A DNA stretch of 53,668 nucleotides, taken from NCBI GenBank assembly GCA_027624045.1, contig JAQBUE010000010.1:1-53668 (forward strand), given 5' to 3'. Below are positions 43,652-52,005 of this stretch, piece after piece. The position numbers and the translations under genes were made by a program. The DNA is from Acidobacteriota bacterium. Lineage in GTDB: Bacteria > Acidobacteriota > Terriglobia > Bryobacterales > UBA6623. A model generated the notes under the pieces. It had not been told where the DNA came from. It saw nothing but the letters and a program-made list of their open reading frames with translations, and did no database searches. Every line of letters begins with the position of its first letter. The stretch's first letter is position 1.

Positions 43652-44887
43652 CTACGCCTTGCCGAAGATCTCCCGCACACGCCGCGCGGCAACCTGCTCG
43701 TCTCCCGGGTCGTTCATGAAGACCGTGAACTGAACGCCCTGCCGGGGATTCCCTGCAACCACGATGCGCGGTTCGCCTTCCAAGAGCTGCTTTTTGAACT
43801 CGCCGGTCGTGATACCCAACTCTGCCTCGTCCCACTCGACCGCGATACGGTGAACCCGCCGGGTGCGCTCGAATGGCACGCGGCTCGTGCGCAGACCACG
43901 GATCTTCTTGAACTCGCGTTCGAGAGCGTCTGCCTGCTTCATGGCCCGCTTGTCGATCGCCTTGAAGTCAAGCTTCGCGTAGCGCTCAACCGCCAGCCAT
44001 AGAGCCACCATTTCTTCCCGCCCCACCTTCATCGGCCGGCCGCTGGAGGCCGAGTGGGGGTTGGAATTCATCCAGGCGGCTTGAATCAAATCTTTACGGC
44101 CCGCAAGCAGACCCGAGCACTGCGGTCCGCTGATATGCTTGCCGCCGCTGGTGCAGATCAAATCGACCCCGAGTGCTCCCAGGTCCTGGATATTCTTCCA
44201 GGGCGGCAGCATGTTCGCGGCATCGACCATCAGCGGAACACCCGCGGGCTTCGAGATCGCGAGCACCGCGGGAACTTCCACGTGGTTCTGGTCCTTCCAG
44301 GCCCAGTCGCCGGTCGTTCCGCCCAACATGTAGATCATCGCGGTCTTCGGGTTGATGGCTTTCTCGAGCTGCTCGGCGCCTTCGACCTCTACAATCTTCA
44401 CGCCCGCCGTGCGGATGGCGTGATCGTATCCGTTGCGGTGGATCTTTTGGATAATGACTTCCGACTTCATGCCGCTGATGTCGGGAAGCTGCTGGATCTT
44501 CTTCAGGTCGGTGCCGGCGACGCAGGCGTACGTGCCGATCGCGATCGCCCCCGCCGTGCCCGAGCTCACCATCGCATCCTCGCAGCCGACAAGCGCGGAA
44601 ATGCGCCGCCCAATAGCGTCCTGAAGCTCCTCGAGCACGACGTAATGACGCGCTGCCTCCGCCTGCGCCTCGAACAGTTCCGGCGCCTGCTTCGACGCGC
44701 CAATCGTCGTGTATGTACCCTGAAAGTTGACGACCGGGCGAATCCCGAGTTCGCCGTAGACGTCACGGGTCGTCTTGCGGGCGCCCGCCGCGGAAAAAGG
44801 CCATAAGCCGGAGAGTGAACCGAGCCCCGCGCCTTGCAGAATACGTCGTCGCGTTGTAGAGATCCTGTTGTTTTCCTCGGTGGTCAT
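43652..44887 (-). CDS. Exported SelA-like PLP-dependent enzyme
   Basis: A 411-residue fold-type-I PLP protein resembling selenocysteine synthase/D-glucosaminate-6-phosphate ammonia-lyase relatives: VVNFQGTYTTIGAS, EELQDAIGRRISALVGCEDAMVSSGTAGAI, VPLMVDAANMLPP, and the PLP lysine in CTSGGKHISGPQCSGLLAG. The N-terminus (TTRRRILQGAGLGSLSGLW) is a Tat-like leader, so it is probably exported folded with its cofactor. No selB, selD or tRNA-Sec is in the window, and the length is short for true SelA, so selenocysteine synthesis is unlikely. It is the end of a run with a D-2-hydroxyacid dehydrogenase. Confidence 0.85.
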   Translation of the reverse strand: MTTEENNRISTTRRRILQGAGLGSLSGLWPFSAAGARKTTRDVYGELGIRPVVNFQGTYTTIGASKQAPELFEAQAEAARHYVVLEELQDAIGRRISALVGCEDAMVSSGTAGAIAIGTYACVAGTDLKKIQQLPDISGMKSEVIIQKIHRNGYDHAIRTAGVKIVEVEGAEQLEKAINPKTAMIYMLGGTTGDWAWKDQNHVEVPAVLAISKPAGVPLMVDAANMLPPWKNIQDLGALGVDLICTSGGKHISGPQCSGLLAGRKDLIQAAWMNSNPHSASSGRPMKVGREEMVALWLAVERYAKLDFKAIDKRAMKQADALEREFKKIRGLRTSRVPFERTRRVHRIAVEWDEAELGITTGEFKKQLLEGEPRIVVAGNPRQGVQFTVFMNDPGDEQVAARRVREIFGKA

Positions 44888-44944
44888 TATAGGCGCTCGT
44901 TTCCGCCGTCAGCGATGCCTGGGATGCGCCGCTAAAACTCTCGG

Positions 44945-45946
44945 CTAGAACCACATCGCTTTGTTGACGATATTGATCAGCTCTTCACCACGGGCGAAGC
45001 GGCCGAGGTTGTCGAGCAGTGTTGCGAGGTGACGCTCGGAGACACGCGGCGAATAGCCCGCGATGTGAGGCGTGATGATGACGTTCTCCATGGCCCACAG
45101 CGGATGCTCGGGCGGAAGTGGCTCGGTCTCGAAAACATCAAGGCCTGCTCCGGCGATTTCTTTTGCTTCGAGAGCTGCGGTCAGGTCGGCGAGATCGACG
45201 ATCGCTCCGCGTCCGATGTTGATCAAGAAGGCACCGGCTTTCATTTGCCGGAACTGTTCCCGGCGGAAGAGTTTCGCCGTCTCGGGTGTGTGTGGTGCGG
45301 CGATGGCCACGAAGTCGCTTTCAGCGAGCAGTCTGGGCAGTTTCTCAGGCTTCCAGAGGGCTTCGACTCCTTCCGGGGCCTGGCTGCGGACGGCGTCGAC
45401 TGCAAGCACCCTCATGCCGAAGGCCGAGCCCCGTCGCGCGATCTCGGAGCCAATCTGACCCAGACCAACGATGCCCAGCGTCGTGTCGGCCAGGTGCATG
45501 TGTGCGCGGTCGATCGCGTTCATAACTCCCGGCCCGGTCATGACACCTCCCCGCGCGGATTCGCCGCCGATGGGCGCCCAACACGCCTGGGTCTGCTGGC
45601 GTATATAAAGATGCAGGTTACGGGCGAAGCAGATGATGTATCCGAACACTTGGTCGGCGATGACGTCTGAGAACAGGCCGCGCATGTTGCTGAGCCGGCA
45701 GGGATGCGCGATCAGTTCCGGGAAAACGTAGTGTTCAAGACTTGCAGTCGGGCTTTGGACCCAGCGCAGCTTCGTCGAGGCGGCGAGTAAAGCGGGGGTA
45801 ATCTTCCCGAAAAAGCCATCGGCGTCGGCGATAGCCGCGAGGGCGTGTTGTTCGTCAGCGGCGTTCACGACTTCCATCGCTCCGGCCGCTTGTTGGATTC
45901 TCTCAAGGCGTTGCTGTTCGACTGGAGGGTGAATGACAAGCTTCAT
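44945..45946 (-). CDS. D-2-hydroxyacid dehydrogenase family protein
   Basis: A 333-residue NAD(P)-dependent dehydrogenase with the Rossmann motif LGIVGLGQIGSEIARRG, SDFVAIAAPHTPET, INIGRGAIVDLADL (catalytic Arg), AGAGLDVFETEPLPPEHPLW (Glu), and TPHIAGYS (His). It interconverts a 2-keto acid and a D-2-hydroxyacid, for example glyoxylate/glycolate or hydroxypyruvate/glycerate. It lies in the same run as GlcD, which oxidises such acids. Confidence 0.88.
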   Translation of the reverse strand: MKLVIHPPVEQQRLERIQQAAGAMEVVNAADEQHALAAIADADGFFGKITPALLAASTKLRWVQSPTASLEHYVFPELIAHPCRLSNMRGLFSDVIADQVFGYIICFARNLHLYIRQQTQACWAPIGGESARGGVMTGPGVMNAIDRAHMHLADTTLGIVGLGQIGSEIARRGSAFGMRVLAVDAVRSQAPEGVEALWKPEKLPRLLAESDFVAIAAPHTPETAKLFRREQFRQMKAGAFLINIGRGAIVDLADLTAALEAKEIAGAGLDVFETEPLPPEHPLWAMENVIITPHIAGYSPRVSERHLATLLDNLGRFARGEELINIVNKAMWF

Positions 45947-45990
45947 GGTTTGTGAGGGGCCCGCGCCGTTCGTCTTCTTGCGACAGTCTA

Positions 45991-46386
45991 CTAAACGCCA
46001 CCGGGGCCAGTGAGCCGGGAAACCGTGAGCAGCATGCCCTCGGCGGATTTCACTCGAACCTCTTCGCCGGCTCGGATGAGATCATCCGCCGAATCCGCCT
46101 GGGCCTTCCACAGTTCGCTGTTGACCAGGACATAGCCCTCCGGGTTCAAGTCCTGTTTGGCGATTCCCGCCAAACCTACGAGCCGCTGCGTGCCGGCCGG
46201 CGGCGCTGATTCGTAGCCTGTCTTGAGGATCGGGTACAGGACGGCGTCTTTCACGACCCACAGAAGAAAGATCAGCAAGCCCATCCAGGCCGGGAGATCA
46301 AACCTCTCGTTGGCCGCGAGCAGAACCACGATCAGCAAAATCCAGCCTGGGATCTGCAACAGCCAGTAGCGCGTCAGCGTGCTCAC
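45991..46386 (-). CDS. NfeD-like membrane protein
   Basis: A 131-residue protein starting at GTG. Two hydrophobic helices (about residues 8-25 and 32-52) are followed by a C-terminal OB-fold domain (LVGLAGIAKQDLNPEGYVLVNSELWKAQADS, VKSAEGMLLTV) typical of NfeD. NfeD proteins partner with stomatin-like proteins, but none is encoded nearby. It lies 10 bp downstream of glcD. Confidence 0.82.
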   Translation of the reverse strand: MSTLTRYWLLQIPGWILLIVVLLAANERFDLPAWMGLLIFLLWVVKDAVLYPILKTGYESAPPAGTQRLVGLAGIAKQDLNPEGYVLVNSELWKAQADSADDLIRAGEEVRVKSAEGMLLTVSRLTGPGGV

Positions 46387-46396
46387 GGCAGCCGGC

Positions 46397-47830
46397 TTAC
46401 CAGACCGTGGCTTGACCCCGCGACGTCATCGGCCGCACCTCAAGGCAGCCTTTGCCTGTCGGAAGCACCTTGCCGGGGTTCAGGCGGCGGTCCGGGTCGA
46501 AGACCTTGATGAGCGTCTCCATCATATCGAGGCTGTCCTGGCTGAAGACCAGCGGCATGAGGTCATTTTTCTCCATGCCGACGCCATGCTCCCCGGTGAT
46601 GGCGCCACCGGCGTTGATGCAGTATTCGAGGATCTCGGCACCCGCCTTTTTAGTCTTTTCCAGTTCGTCGGCCTTGCGCGGATCGAACAAGATGATGGGG
46701 TGCATATTGCCATCGCCGGCATGAAAAATATTGCTGATCGTAAGCCCGTAACGCTCCGAGACTTTGTAGATGAAGCGCAATGTATCGGCCACGCGTGTCC
46801 TCGGAACAACGCCGTCTTGCACGTAGTAAGTCGGGCTCACACGCCCCACCGCCCCGAAGGCGTTCTTGCGGCCTTTCCACAGTAGGGCGCGTTCTTCTTC
46901 TGACTTGGCGACCCTGACTTCGCGGGCGCGGCAATCACGGCAGACGCGGTCGATTTGCCCAACCTGCTCGTCGACGGACTCGGCGGGACCTTCGATCTCA
47001 ATCAGCAGGACGGCGTTGGCATCCATCGGATAACCGGCGTGAGTGGCTTCCTCCACCATGCGGAGCATGACGCCGTCGAGCATCTCGACCGCCGCCGGAA
47101 TGATTGCCTGCGCCGTCATGGCTGCCACGGTCGAGGCCGCGTCCTCAGGCTCGTCATAGATGGCGAGAAGTGTCTTCACCTTCTCCGGTGACCGCATCAA
47201 ACGGACGATCACTTTTGTGATGAGCACCATCGTGCCTTCCGAACCCGTCAGCAGTCCGGTTAGATCGTAACCCGTCGGGTCGGCTTCCTTGCCGCCGGTT
47301 TCGATCACCGTGCCATCGGCGAGAACAGCCTCGATGCCGAGGGTGTGATTCGTCGTAACGCCGTAGATGAGCGTATGGGGCCCGCCTGAGTTCTCGGCAA
47401 CGTTCCCGCCGATCGTACACGCTTTCTGACTGGAGGGGTCAGGGGCGTAGTAGTATCCATCTGCCTGTACCGCGAGGGTTATGTCGAGGTTCACGACGCC
47501 GGGTTGGACGATGGCGCACTCATTATCGAGGTCAATTTCGAGGATGTTGTTCATGCGGGCGAAGGCCACCATGATGCCGCCCTCGGTGGGAATGCTGCCT
47601 CCGCTGAGCCCGGTCCCCGCTCCGCGGCCGACCACAGGAAGGCTAAACTCACGCGCAACCTTCACGATCTCAACAACTTGCTCAGTCGATGTGGGGAAAA
47701 CGACACACTCAGGACGACCCTTCTCAATGCTGCCGTCGTATTCATAGAGCAGCAGTTCCTGAGGGCGCTCCAGCAGACCCTGGGGACCGACAATATCTCT
47801 CAGTTTTTCGATGGCCTTGGAGGAAATCAC
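46397..47830 (-). CDS. glcD: FAD-binding oxidase, glycolate oxidase subunit GlcD-like
   Basis: A 477-residue flavoprotein starting at GTG. It has a PCMH-type FAD domain (LPVVGRGAGTGLSGGSIPTEGGIMVAFARMNNIL, AIVQPGVVN, CTIGGNVAENSGGPHTL) and a C-terminal domain with FHAGDGNMHPIILFDP and GGAITGEHGVGMEKNDLM. It oxidises glycolate, lactate or another 2-hydroxyacid. The usual GlcE and GlcF partners are not in the window. It shares an operon with NfeD-like, D-2-hydroxyacid dehydrogenase and SelA-like genes, and is divergent from guaA. Confidence 0.92.
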   Translation of the reverse strand: MISSKAIEKLRDIVGPQGLLERPQELLLYEYDGSIEKGRPECVVFPTSTEQVVEIVKVAREFSLPVVGRGAGTGLSGGSIPTEGGIMVAFARMNNILEIDLDNECAIVQPGVVNLDITLAVQADGYYYAPDPSSQKACTIGGNVAENSGGPHTLIYGVTTNHTLGIEAVLADGTVIETGGKEADPTGYDLTGLLTGSEGTMVLITKVIVRLMRSPEKVKTLLAIYDEPEDAASTVAAMTAQAIIPAAVEMLDGVMLRMVEEATHAGYPMDANAVLLIEIEGPAESVDEQVGQIDRVCRDCRAREVRVAKSEEERALLWKGRKNAFGAVGRVSPTYYVQDGVVPRTRVADTLRFIYKVSERYGLTISNIFHAGDGNMHPIILFDPRKADELEKTKKAGAEILEYCINAGGAITGEHGVGMEKNDLMPLVFSQDSLDMMETLIKVFDPDRRLNPGKVLPTGKGCLEVRPMTSRGQATVW

Positions 47831-47911
47831 GTATCCAATGATATACTAGTCAGTTTCAGGCGAGCGAACACCAGTCAGAAGGTCTTTGTTCTCTGATAGA
47901 TACACCTCCCT
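47831..47911. promoter_or_regulatory. Divergent glcD/guaA intergenic region
   Basis: This 81-bp gap should hold the promoters of both genes. A TATACT box (47842-47847) with TTGGAG 19 bp upstream is a marginal plus-strand promoter. Just before the guaA ATG the plus strand reads CACCTCC, the complement of a Shine-Dalgarno sequence, so guaA has no ribosome site of its own in the usual place. Confidence 0.3.
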
Positions 47912-49705
47912 ATGGAAAAGATTGCGGTTCTCGACTCAGGCGGCCAATACTGCCATCTGATAGCACGAAAGGTGCGCGAACTTGGCGTCTACGCCGAAAT
48001 CTTGCCCCTTGGCACTACGCCTAAGAAGCTCGCGCGGTATAGCGGTGTCATCATCTCGGGCGGGCCGTCCAGCGTGTTCGATAAGGCAAGTCCGCAGCCG
48101 AAACCGAGTTTGTTCGGGCTTCCCATACCGATGCTGGGGATTTGCTACGGTCACCAGCTCATGGCCCAGCACCTCGAAGGCAAGTTGGAGCGCGGAAACG
48201 CCAACGAGTATGGGCGGGCTGATCTGCGTGTTCGTCACGAGCATCCTCTTTTTCTTGAACTTCCCCTTCGGCAGCGAGTCTGGATGAGCCATGGCGACCA
48301 CGTGACCAAGTTGCCTCCGGGATTCGAAACCCTCGGCGACACGCGGCAGTGCTCGGTCGCGGCGATGGGCGATCTGCGCCGCCACTACTACGGCCTGCAG
48401 TTTCATCCCGAAGTGATTCATACCGCGTATGGAGCGGAGATTCTGCGCAACTTTCTCTTGCGTGTCTGCCGCTGCCGCATGGATTGGCACCCAGAGGACA
48501 GCGTCGTCAAAATCTTCGACAAGATCCGCCGGACCGTCAAAGGCCGGCGCGTCCTGTTCTTCCTCAGCGGCGGCGTCGATTCTACGGTTGCCTACGCGCT
48601 CACGGTTAAGGCGATCGGTCCTGAAAACGTCCACGGCGTCTATGTCGATACCGGATTTATGCGGCTCGATGAGACCCGCGAAATTCAGGAGGCGTTTAGT
48701 CATCTGGGATACGGAAGGGTCGACGTGGTCGCGGCGCGAGGTCAGTTCCTGAGCGGGCTTCGAGACGTGGTGGACCCCGAAAAGAAGCGCCAGATCATCG
48801 GCCGACTGTTCGTCGACGTGCAAGAGCAGGTCGTTGAGCGGGAAGAGTTTGGCGGCCACGACTGGATACTCGGCCAAGGCACGATCTATCCGGACCGGAT
48901 CGAGTCGGGCGCCAGCTCCAATTCGGCGGTTATCAAGACACATCACAACCGTGTGGACAGCATTACCAAACTGATCGAGCAAGGGCGCATCCTCGAGCCG
49001 CTTGAGGACTTCTACAAGGACGAAGTGCGAAAGCTAGGCAGGGTGCTGGGATTGCCCGACGCTCTCGTCTGGCGGCATCCCTTCCCGGGGCCGGGACTGG
49101 CGATTCGTTGCCTCTGTACCAGGAGCACCAGTAAGGTTCAGGCGGACGCCGGGATCGACGGTCTGGCGAAGGCCGCCGGCTACCGTGGATTCCTGTTGCC
49201 GATTCGCAGCGTGGGCGTGCAGGGCGACAGCCGCAGCTACGCCAAGTTGACCGTGCTGCACGGTGGGCCGCTTGACTTCCGCTCACTGCTGCCTTTGGCA
49301 ACCGCCATCACCAACAAGCACCCGCAAACGAATCGCGTCGTCCTGGCGCTGGCGCCCAAGCGCTGGCGTCCGGGTGAATGGACAGTGTGCCGGGCGACCT
49401 TGACGCGTAAGAGGATTTCGCTGCTGCAAGAGGCCGACCGCATCGTTACGAGATTCCTCCACGGCCAGGGCCTGTATGGCCGAATCTGGCAGTGTCCCGT
49501 TGTGCTTGTCCCCCTAAGCCGTAGTGGCGGCGAGACGATCGCGTTGCGCCCGGTCACCTCCGTGGATGGTATGACCGCCGAGGCCGCCCAGATACCGGGC
49601 GCGAAGATGACCGAGTTGGCCCGCCAGCTCATGGCGCTGAACGGTGTCGACGCCGTGCTGTACGATCTTTCCCATAAGCCGCCTTCGACAATCGAGTGGG
49701 AGTAG
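47912..49705 (+). CDS. guaA: GMP synthase (glutamine-hydrolysing), long eukaryote-type form
   Basis: A 597-residue enzyme converting XMP to GMP with glutamine. The class I amidotransferase domain has GICYGHQ (Cys78) and LQFHPEVIHT (His/Glu), then the ATP-pyrophosphatase loop LSGGVDSTV and LGQGTIYPDRIES. The C-terminal domain is about 70 residues longer than in E. coli GuaA and follows the human order: FLLPIRSVGVQGDSRSY, then TNRVVLALAP, GRIWQCPVVLVPL, and finally YDLSHKPPSTIEWE. No Shine-Dalgarno is seen. Confidence 0.95.
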   Translation: MEKIAVLDSGGQYCHLIARKVRELGVYAEILPLGTTPKKLARYSGVIISGGPSSVFDKASPQPKPSLFGLPIPMLGICYGHQLMAQHLEGKLERGNANEYGRADLRVRHEHPLFLELPLRQRVWMSHGDHVTKLPPGFETLGDTRQCSVAAMGDLRRHYYGLQFHPEVIHTAYGAEILRNFLLRVCRCRMDWHPEDSVVKIFDKIRRTVKGRRVLFFLSGGVDSTVAYALTVKAIGPENVHGVYVDTGFMRLDETREIQEAFSHLGYGRVDVVAARGQFLSGLRDVVDPEKKRQIIGRLFVDVQEQVVEREEFGGHDWILGQGTIYPDRIESGASSNSAVIKTHHNRVDSITKLIEQGRILEPLEDFYKDEVRKLGRVLGLPDALVWRHPFPGPGLAIRCLCTRSTSKVQADAGIDGLAKAAGYRGFLLPIRSVGVQGDSRSYAKLTVLHGGPLDFRSLLPLATAITNKHPQTNRVVLALAPKRWRPGEWTVCRATLTRKRISLLQEADRIVTRFLHGQGLYGRIWQCPVVLVPLSRSGGETIALRPVTSVDGMTAEAAQIPGAKMTELARQLMALNGVDAVLYDLSHKPPSTIEWE

Positions 49706-49798
49706 CCGGAGCCCTCGTGGGATCTCAGCAGTTGCGAAGGATCAGAGCGTTCAGAGGTCGGCGGTCGGCTGTCTTTTTGCCTCTGCGCGAACCTAGCC

Positions 49799-50605
49799 GT
49801 GCCCGAACTTCCTGAAGTAGAAACGATCATCCGCGGGCTCGCGAGGCGCGTAATCAATCGCCGCATCGCCGGGGTTGAATTCCACGAGCCCCGCACGGTC
49901 GTGGGGGACCCCGCTCAGGCCGTCGAGCGCTTGCTCGGACAAACGATTCGCGGCATCCGGCGTCACGGCAAGTACATCGTTTTCGATCTACAGAAAGGCC
50001 GCAAGGAGAGCTGCCTCGTCGTCCATTTGCGGATGTCCGGCAACTTCGTTCTTGACGGCGAGCCGGGGCCGCATACGCGCGCGATTGTCGAGCTTGAGGG
50101 CGGCCCGACGATGGTCTTTCATGACATTCGCAAGTTCGGGCGCTGGCAGGTGTCGGACGATTTGCCGGCGCGGCTGCTGCAGCTGGGCCCAGAGCCGCTC
50201 GAGATTTCCGAATCCGAGTTCGTCAAACAGCTTCGCGGGCGCCGGGCCATGGCGAAGGCTTTATTGCTGAATCAGGAATTCCTGCGCGGGCTCGGTAACA
50301 TCTACGCCGATGAATCGCTGTTCCGGGCGCGCATTCACCCGCGGGCGATTACGTCGCGGATCGGTGTGAAGCGCGCCGCACGGCTCCATCGCGCCATTCA
50401 GGAAGTTTTGACGGACGCGATTGCGCAGGGCGGTTCGACGATCAACAATTACGTCAATAGCGAGGGCGGACAGGGCTACTTTCAGCTCAGCACGGCGGTC
50501 TACGGCAAGACCGGCGAGGAGTGCACGGTTTGCGCGGCGCCGATCCTTCGCATCATCGTGGCGAGCCGGAGCACCCACTATTGCGGCCGATGCCAGCGGC
50601 CGTGA
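49799..50605 (+). CDS. mutM: Formamidopyrimidine-DNA glycosylase
   Basis: A 268-residue base-excision repair enzyme removing 8-oxoguanine and ring-opened purines. It begins at GTG, giving MPELPEVETI with the catalytic N-terminal Pro2 and Glu3. HGKYIVFDL has the conserved lysine, and NIYADESLFRARIHP is the H2TH helix. The C-terminal zinc finger cysteines are C242, C245, C262 and C265. It lies between guaA and the second M16 pair. Confidence 0.96.
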   Translation: MPELPEVETIIRGLARRVINRRIAGVEFHEPRTVVGDPAQAVERLLGQTIRGIRRHGKYIVFDLQKGRKESCLVVHLRMSGNFVLDGEPGPHTRAIVELEGGPTMVFHDIRKFGRWQVSDDLPARLLQLGPEPLEISESEFVKQLRGRRAMAKALLLNQEFLRGLGNIYADESLFRARIHPRAITSRIGVKRAARLHRAIQEVLTDAIAQGGSTINNYVNSEGGQGYFQLSTAVYGKTGEECTVCAAPILRIIVASRSTHYCGRCQRP

Positions 50606-50646
50606 CGACGTTCGCGCCTACAGAACAGTGCAGCGGATGGGCTAGG

Positions 50647-52005
50647 ATGAACTCACCTATGAGACGCATCATTGGGTTGATACTGTTGGGGCTGCTGCTG
50701 GCCGCTTGCGGCTCCAAGACGGAAGACAAGATTTTCCCCTACCCCTATTCGCTCACCGACCTCGATAACGGATTGCGCGTCGTGACCGTTGACACGGGTT
50801 TTCCCGAGGTTGTGGCGCTGTACATTGTTGTGAACGTGGGTTCGCGCAACGAGGTGGAGCCAGGACGGACGGGCTTTGCTCACTTGTTCGAACACATCAT
50901 GTTTCGCGGCACCGAAAAGTTCCCGCCCGAGCGATGGGAAGCGATCATGCAAGACGCCGGCGCCCAGACCAATGCCTACACGAGCGACGACCGTACCGTC
51001 TATCACGCCGTGTTCTCAAAGGAAGATTTGGAGCCGATTCTGGAGCTCGAAGCGGACCGCTTTCAGAACCTTAAATATTCCGAAGAGGTGTTTCGCACCG
51101 AAACGCGGGCCGTACTCGGTGAGTACAACAAGAACTTCGCCAACCCCATGCGCAAGCTGGATGAGATGGTTCGAAAAGCGGCCTTCACGACCCACACGTA
51201 TCGCCACACCACCATGGGGTTTGTCGAGGATGTCGAGAACATGCCAACCATGTACGACTACGGCCTCGAGTTCTTCGACCGCTACTACCGGCCCGAGTAC
51301 ACCACGGTGTGCGTCGTGGGTGACGTCAACGCGGACCAAACTTTAGCGCTCGTCAAGAAATATTGGGGCGGATGGGAGCACGGGAGTTACAAACCGGATA
51401 TCCCTGTTGAGCCTCCGCAGGGCGGGGCTAAGACGCTGCGAGAGGCCTTCCATACTCCGACCTTGCCGATCGTCTCGGTTTCCTATCACGCGCCGGCCTA
51501 CGGCGACGAAGTGAACGACTCGGCCGTGCTCGATGTGATCTCCTATTACGCGTTCTCTGAAAACTCCGCGCTCTACAAGAAGCTCGTCGTCGAAGAGCAG
51601 AAAGTGGATGCCATGGAACCCGCCTACTACGACCACCACGATCCTTACCTGTTTTCGGTGGAAGCCCGCGTCAAAGAGAAAGAAGACGTGGACTACGTGC
51701 GGGATCAGATACTGGCGACGATCGCTAAGCTGCGGGATGAGACCGTTCCCGCGCAGCCTCTCAACGACGTGAGATCCCACTTGCGCTACCAGTTTGCTCT
51801 CGGCCTCGATAGCACCACCGCGATTGCCTCGACGCTGGCCCACTACATCAATATGCGTGGCACGCCGGAAACGATCAACAAACGCTACGCGCTCTATCAG
51901 GGCGTGACGCCGGCGGATGTGCAGCGGGTCGCGAAAGCGGTGTTCGTCGAAAGCGAACGCACCATCGCGACGTTGCTGCACGAGCCGCAAGAGGGTGCGA
52001 AATGA
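50647..52005 (+). CDS. M16 family zinc metallopeptidase lipoprotein, catalytic subunit
   Basis: About 452 residues from ATG 50647 (ATG 50659 is an equally good start; upstream in-frame sequence is inside mutM and is rejected). A lipobox (LLLAAC, Cys21) places it in a membrane. The inverted zinc motif is H79-L-F-E82-H83, followed by IMFRGTEKF and later RAVLGEYNKN. The domain order is that of M16B peptidases without the coiled-coil insertion seen in the first pair. The stop overlaps the start of the partner gene. Confidence 0.92.
   Translation: MNSPMRRIIGLILLGLLLAACGSKTEDKIFPYPYSLTDLDNGLRVVTVDTGFPEVVALYIVVNVGSRNEVEPGRTGFAHLFEHIMFRGTEKFPPERWEAIMQDAGAQTNAYTSDDRTVYHAVFSKEDLEPILELEADRFQNLKYSEEVFRTETRAVLGEYNKNFANPMRKLDEMVRKAAFTTHTYRHTTMGFVEDVENMPTMYDYGLEFFDRYYRPEYTTVCVVGDVNADQTLALVKKYWGGWEHGSYKPDIPVEPPQGGAKTLREAFHTPTLPIVSVSYHAPAYGDEVNDSAVLDVISYYAFSENSALYKKLVVEEQKVDAMEPAYYDHHDPYLFSVEARVKEKEDVDYVRDQILATIAKLRDETVPAQPLNDVRSHLRYQFALGLDSTTAIASTLAHYINMRGTPETINKRYALYQGVTPADVQRVAKAVFVESERTIATLLHEPQEGAK

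Noticed and set aside
43652-44887. Calling the SelA-like gene a true selenocysteine synthase
   Set aside because: It has an export leader, is short for SelA, and no selB, selD or selenocysteine tRNA is seen.
47936-48982. 348-codon minus-strand frame opposite guaA
   Set aside because: GuaA motifs on the plus strand are unambiguous; this is a shadow.
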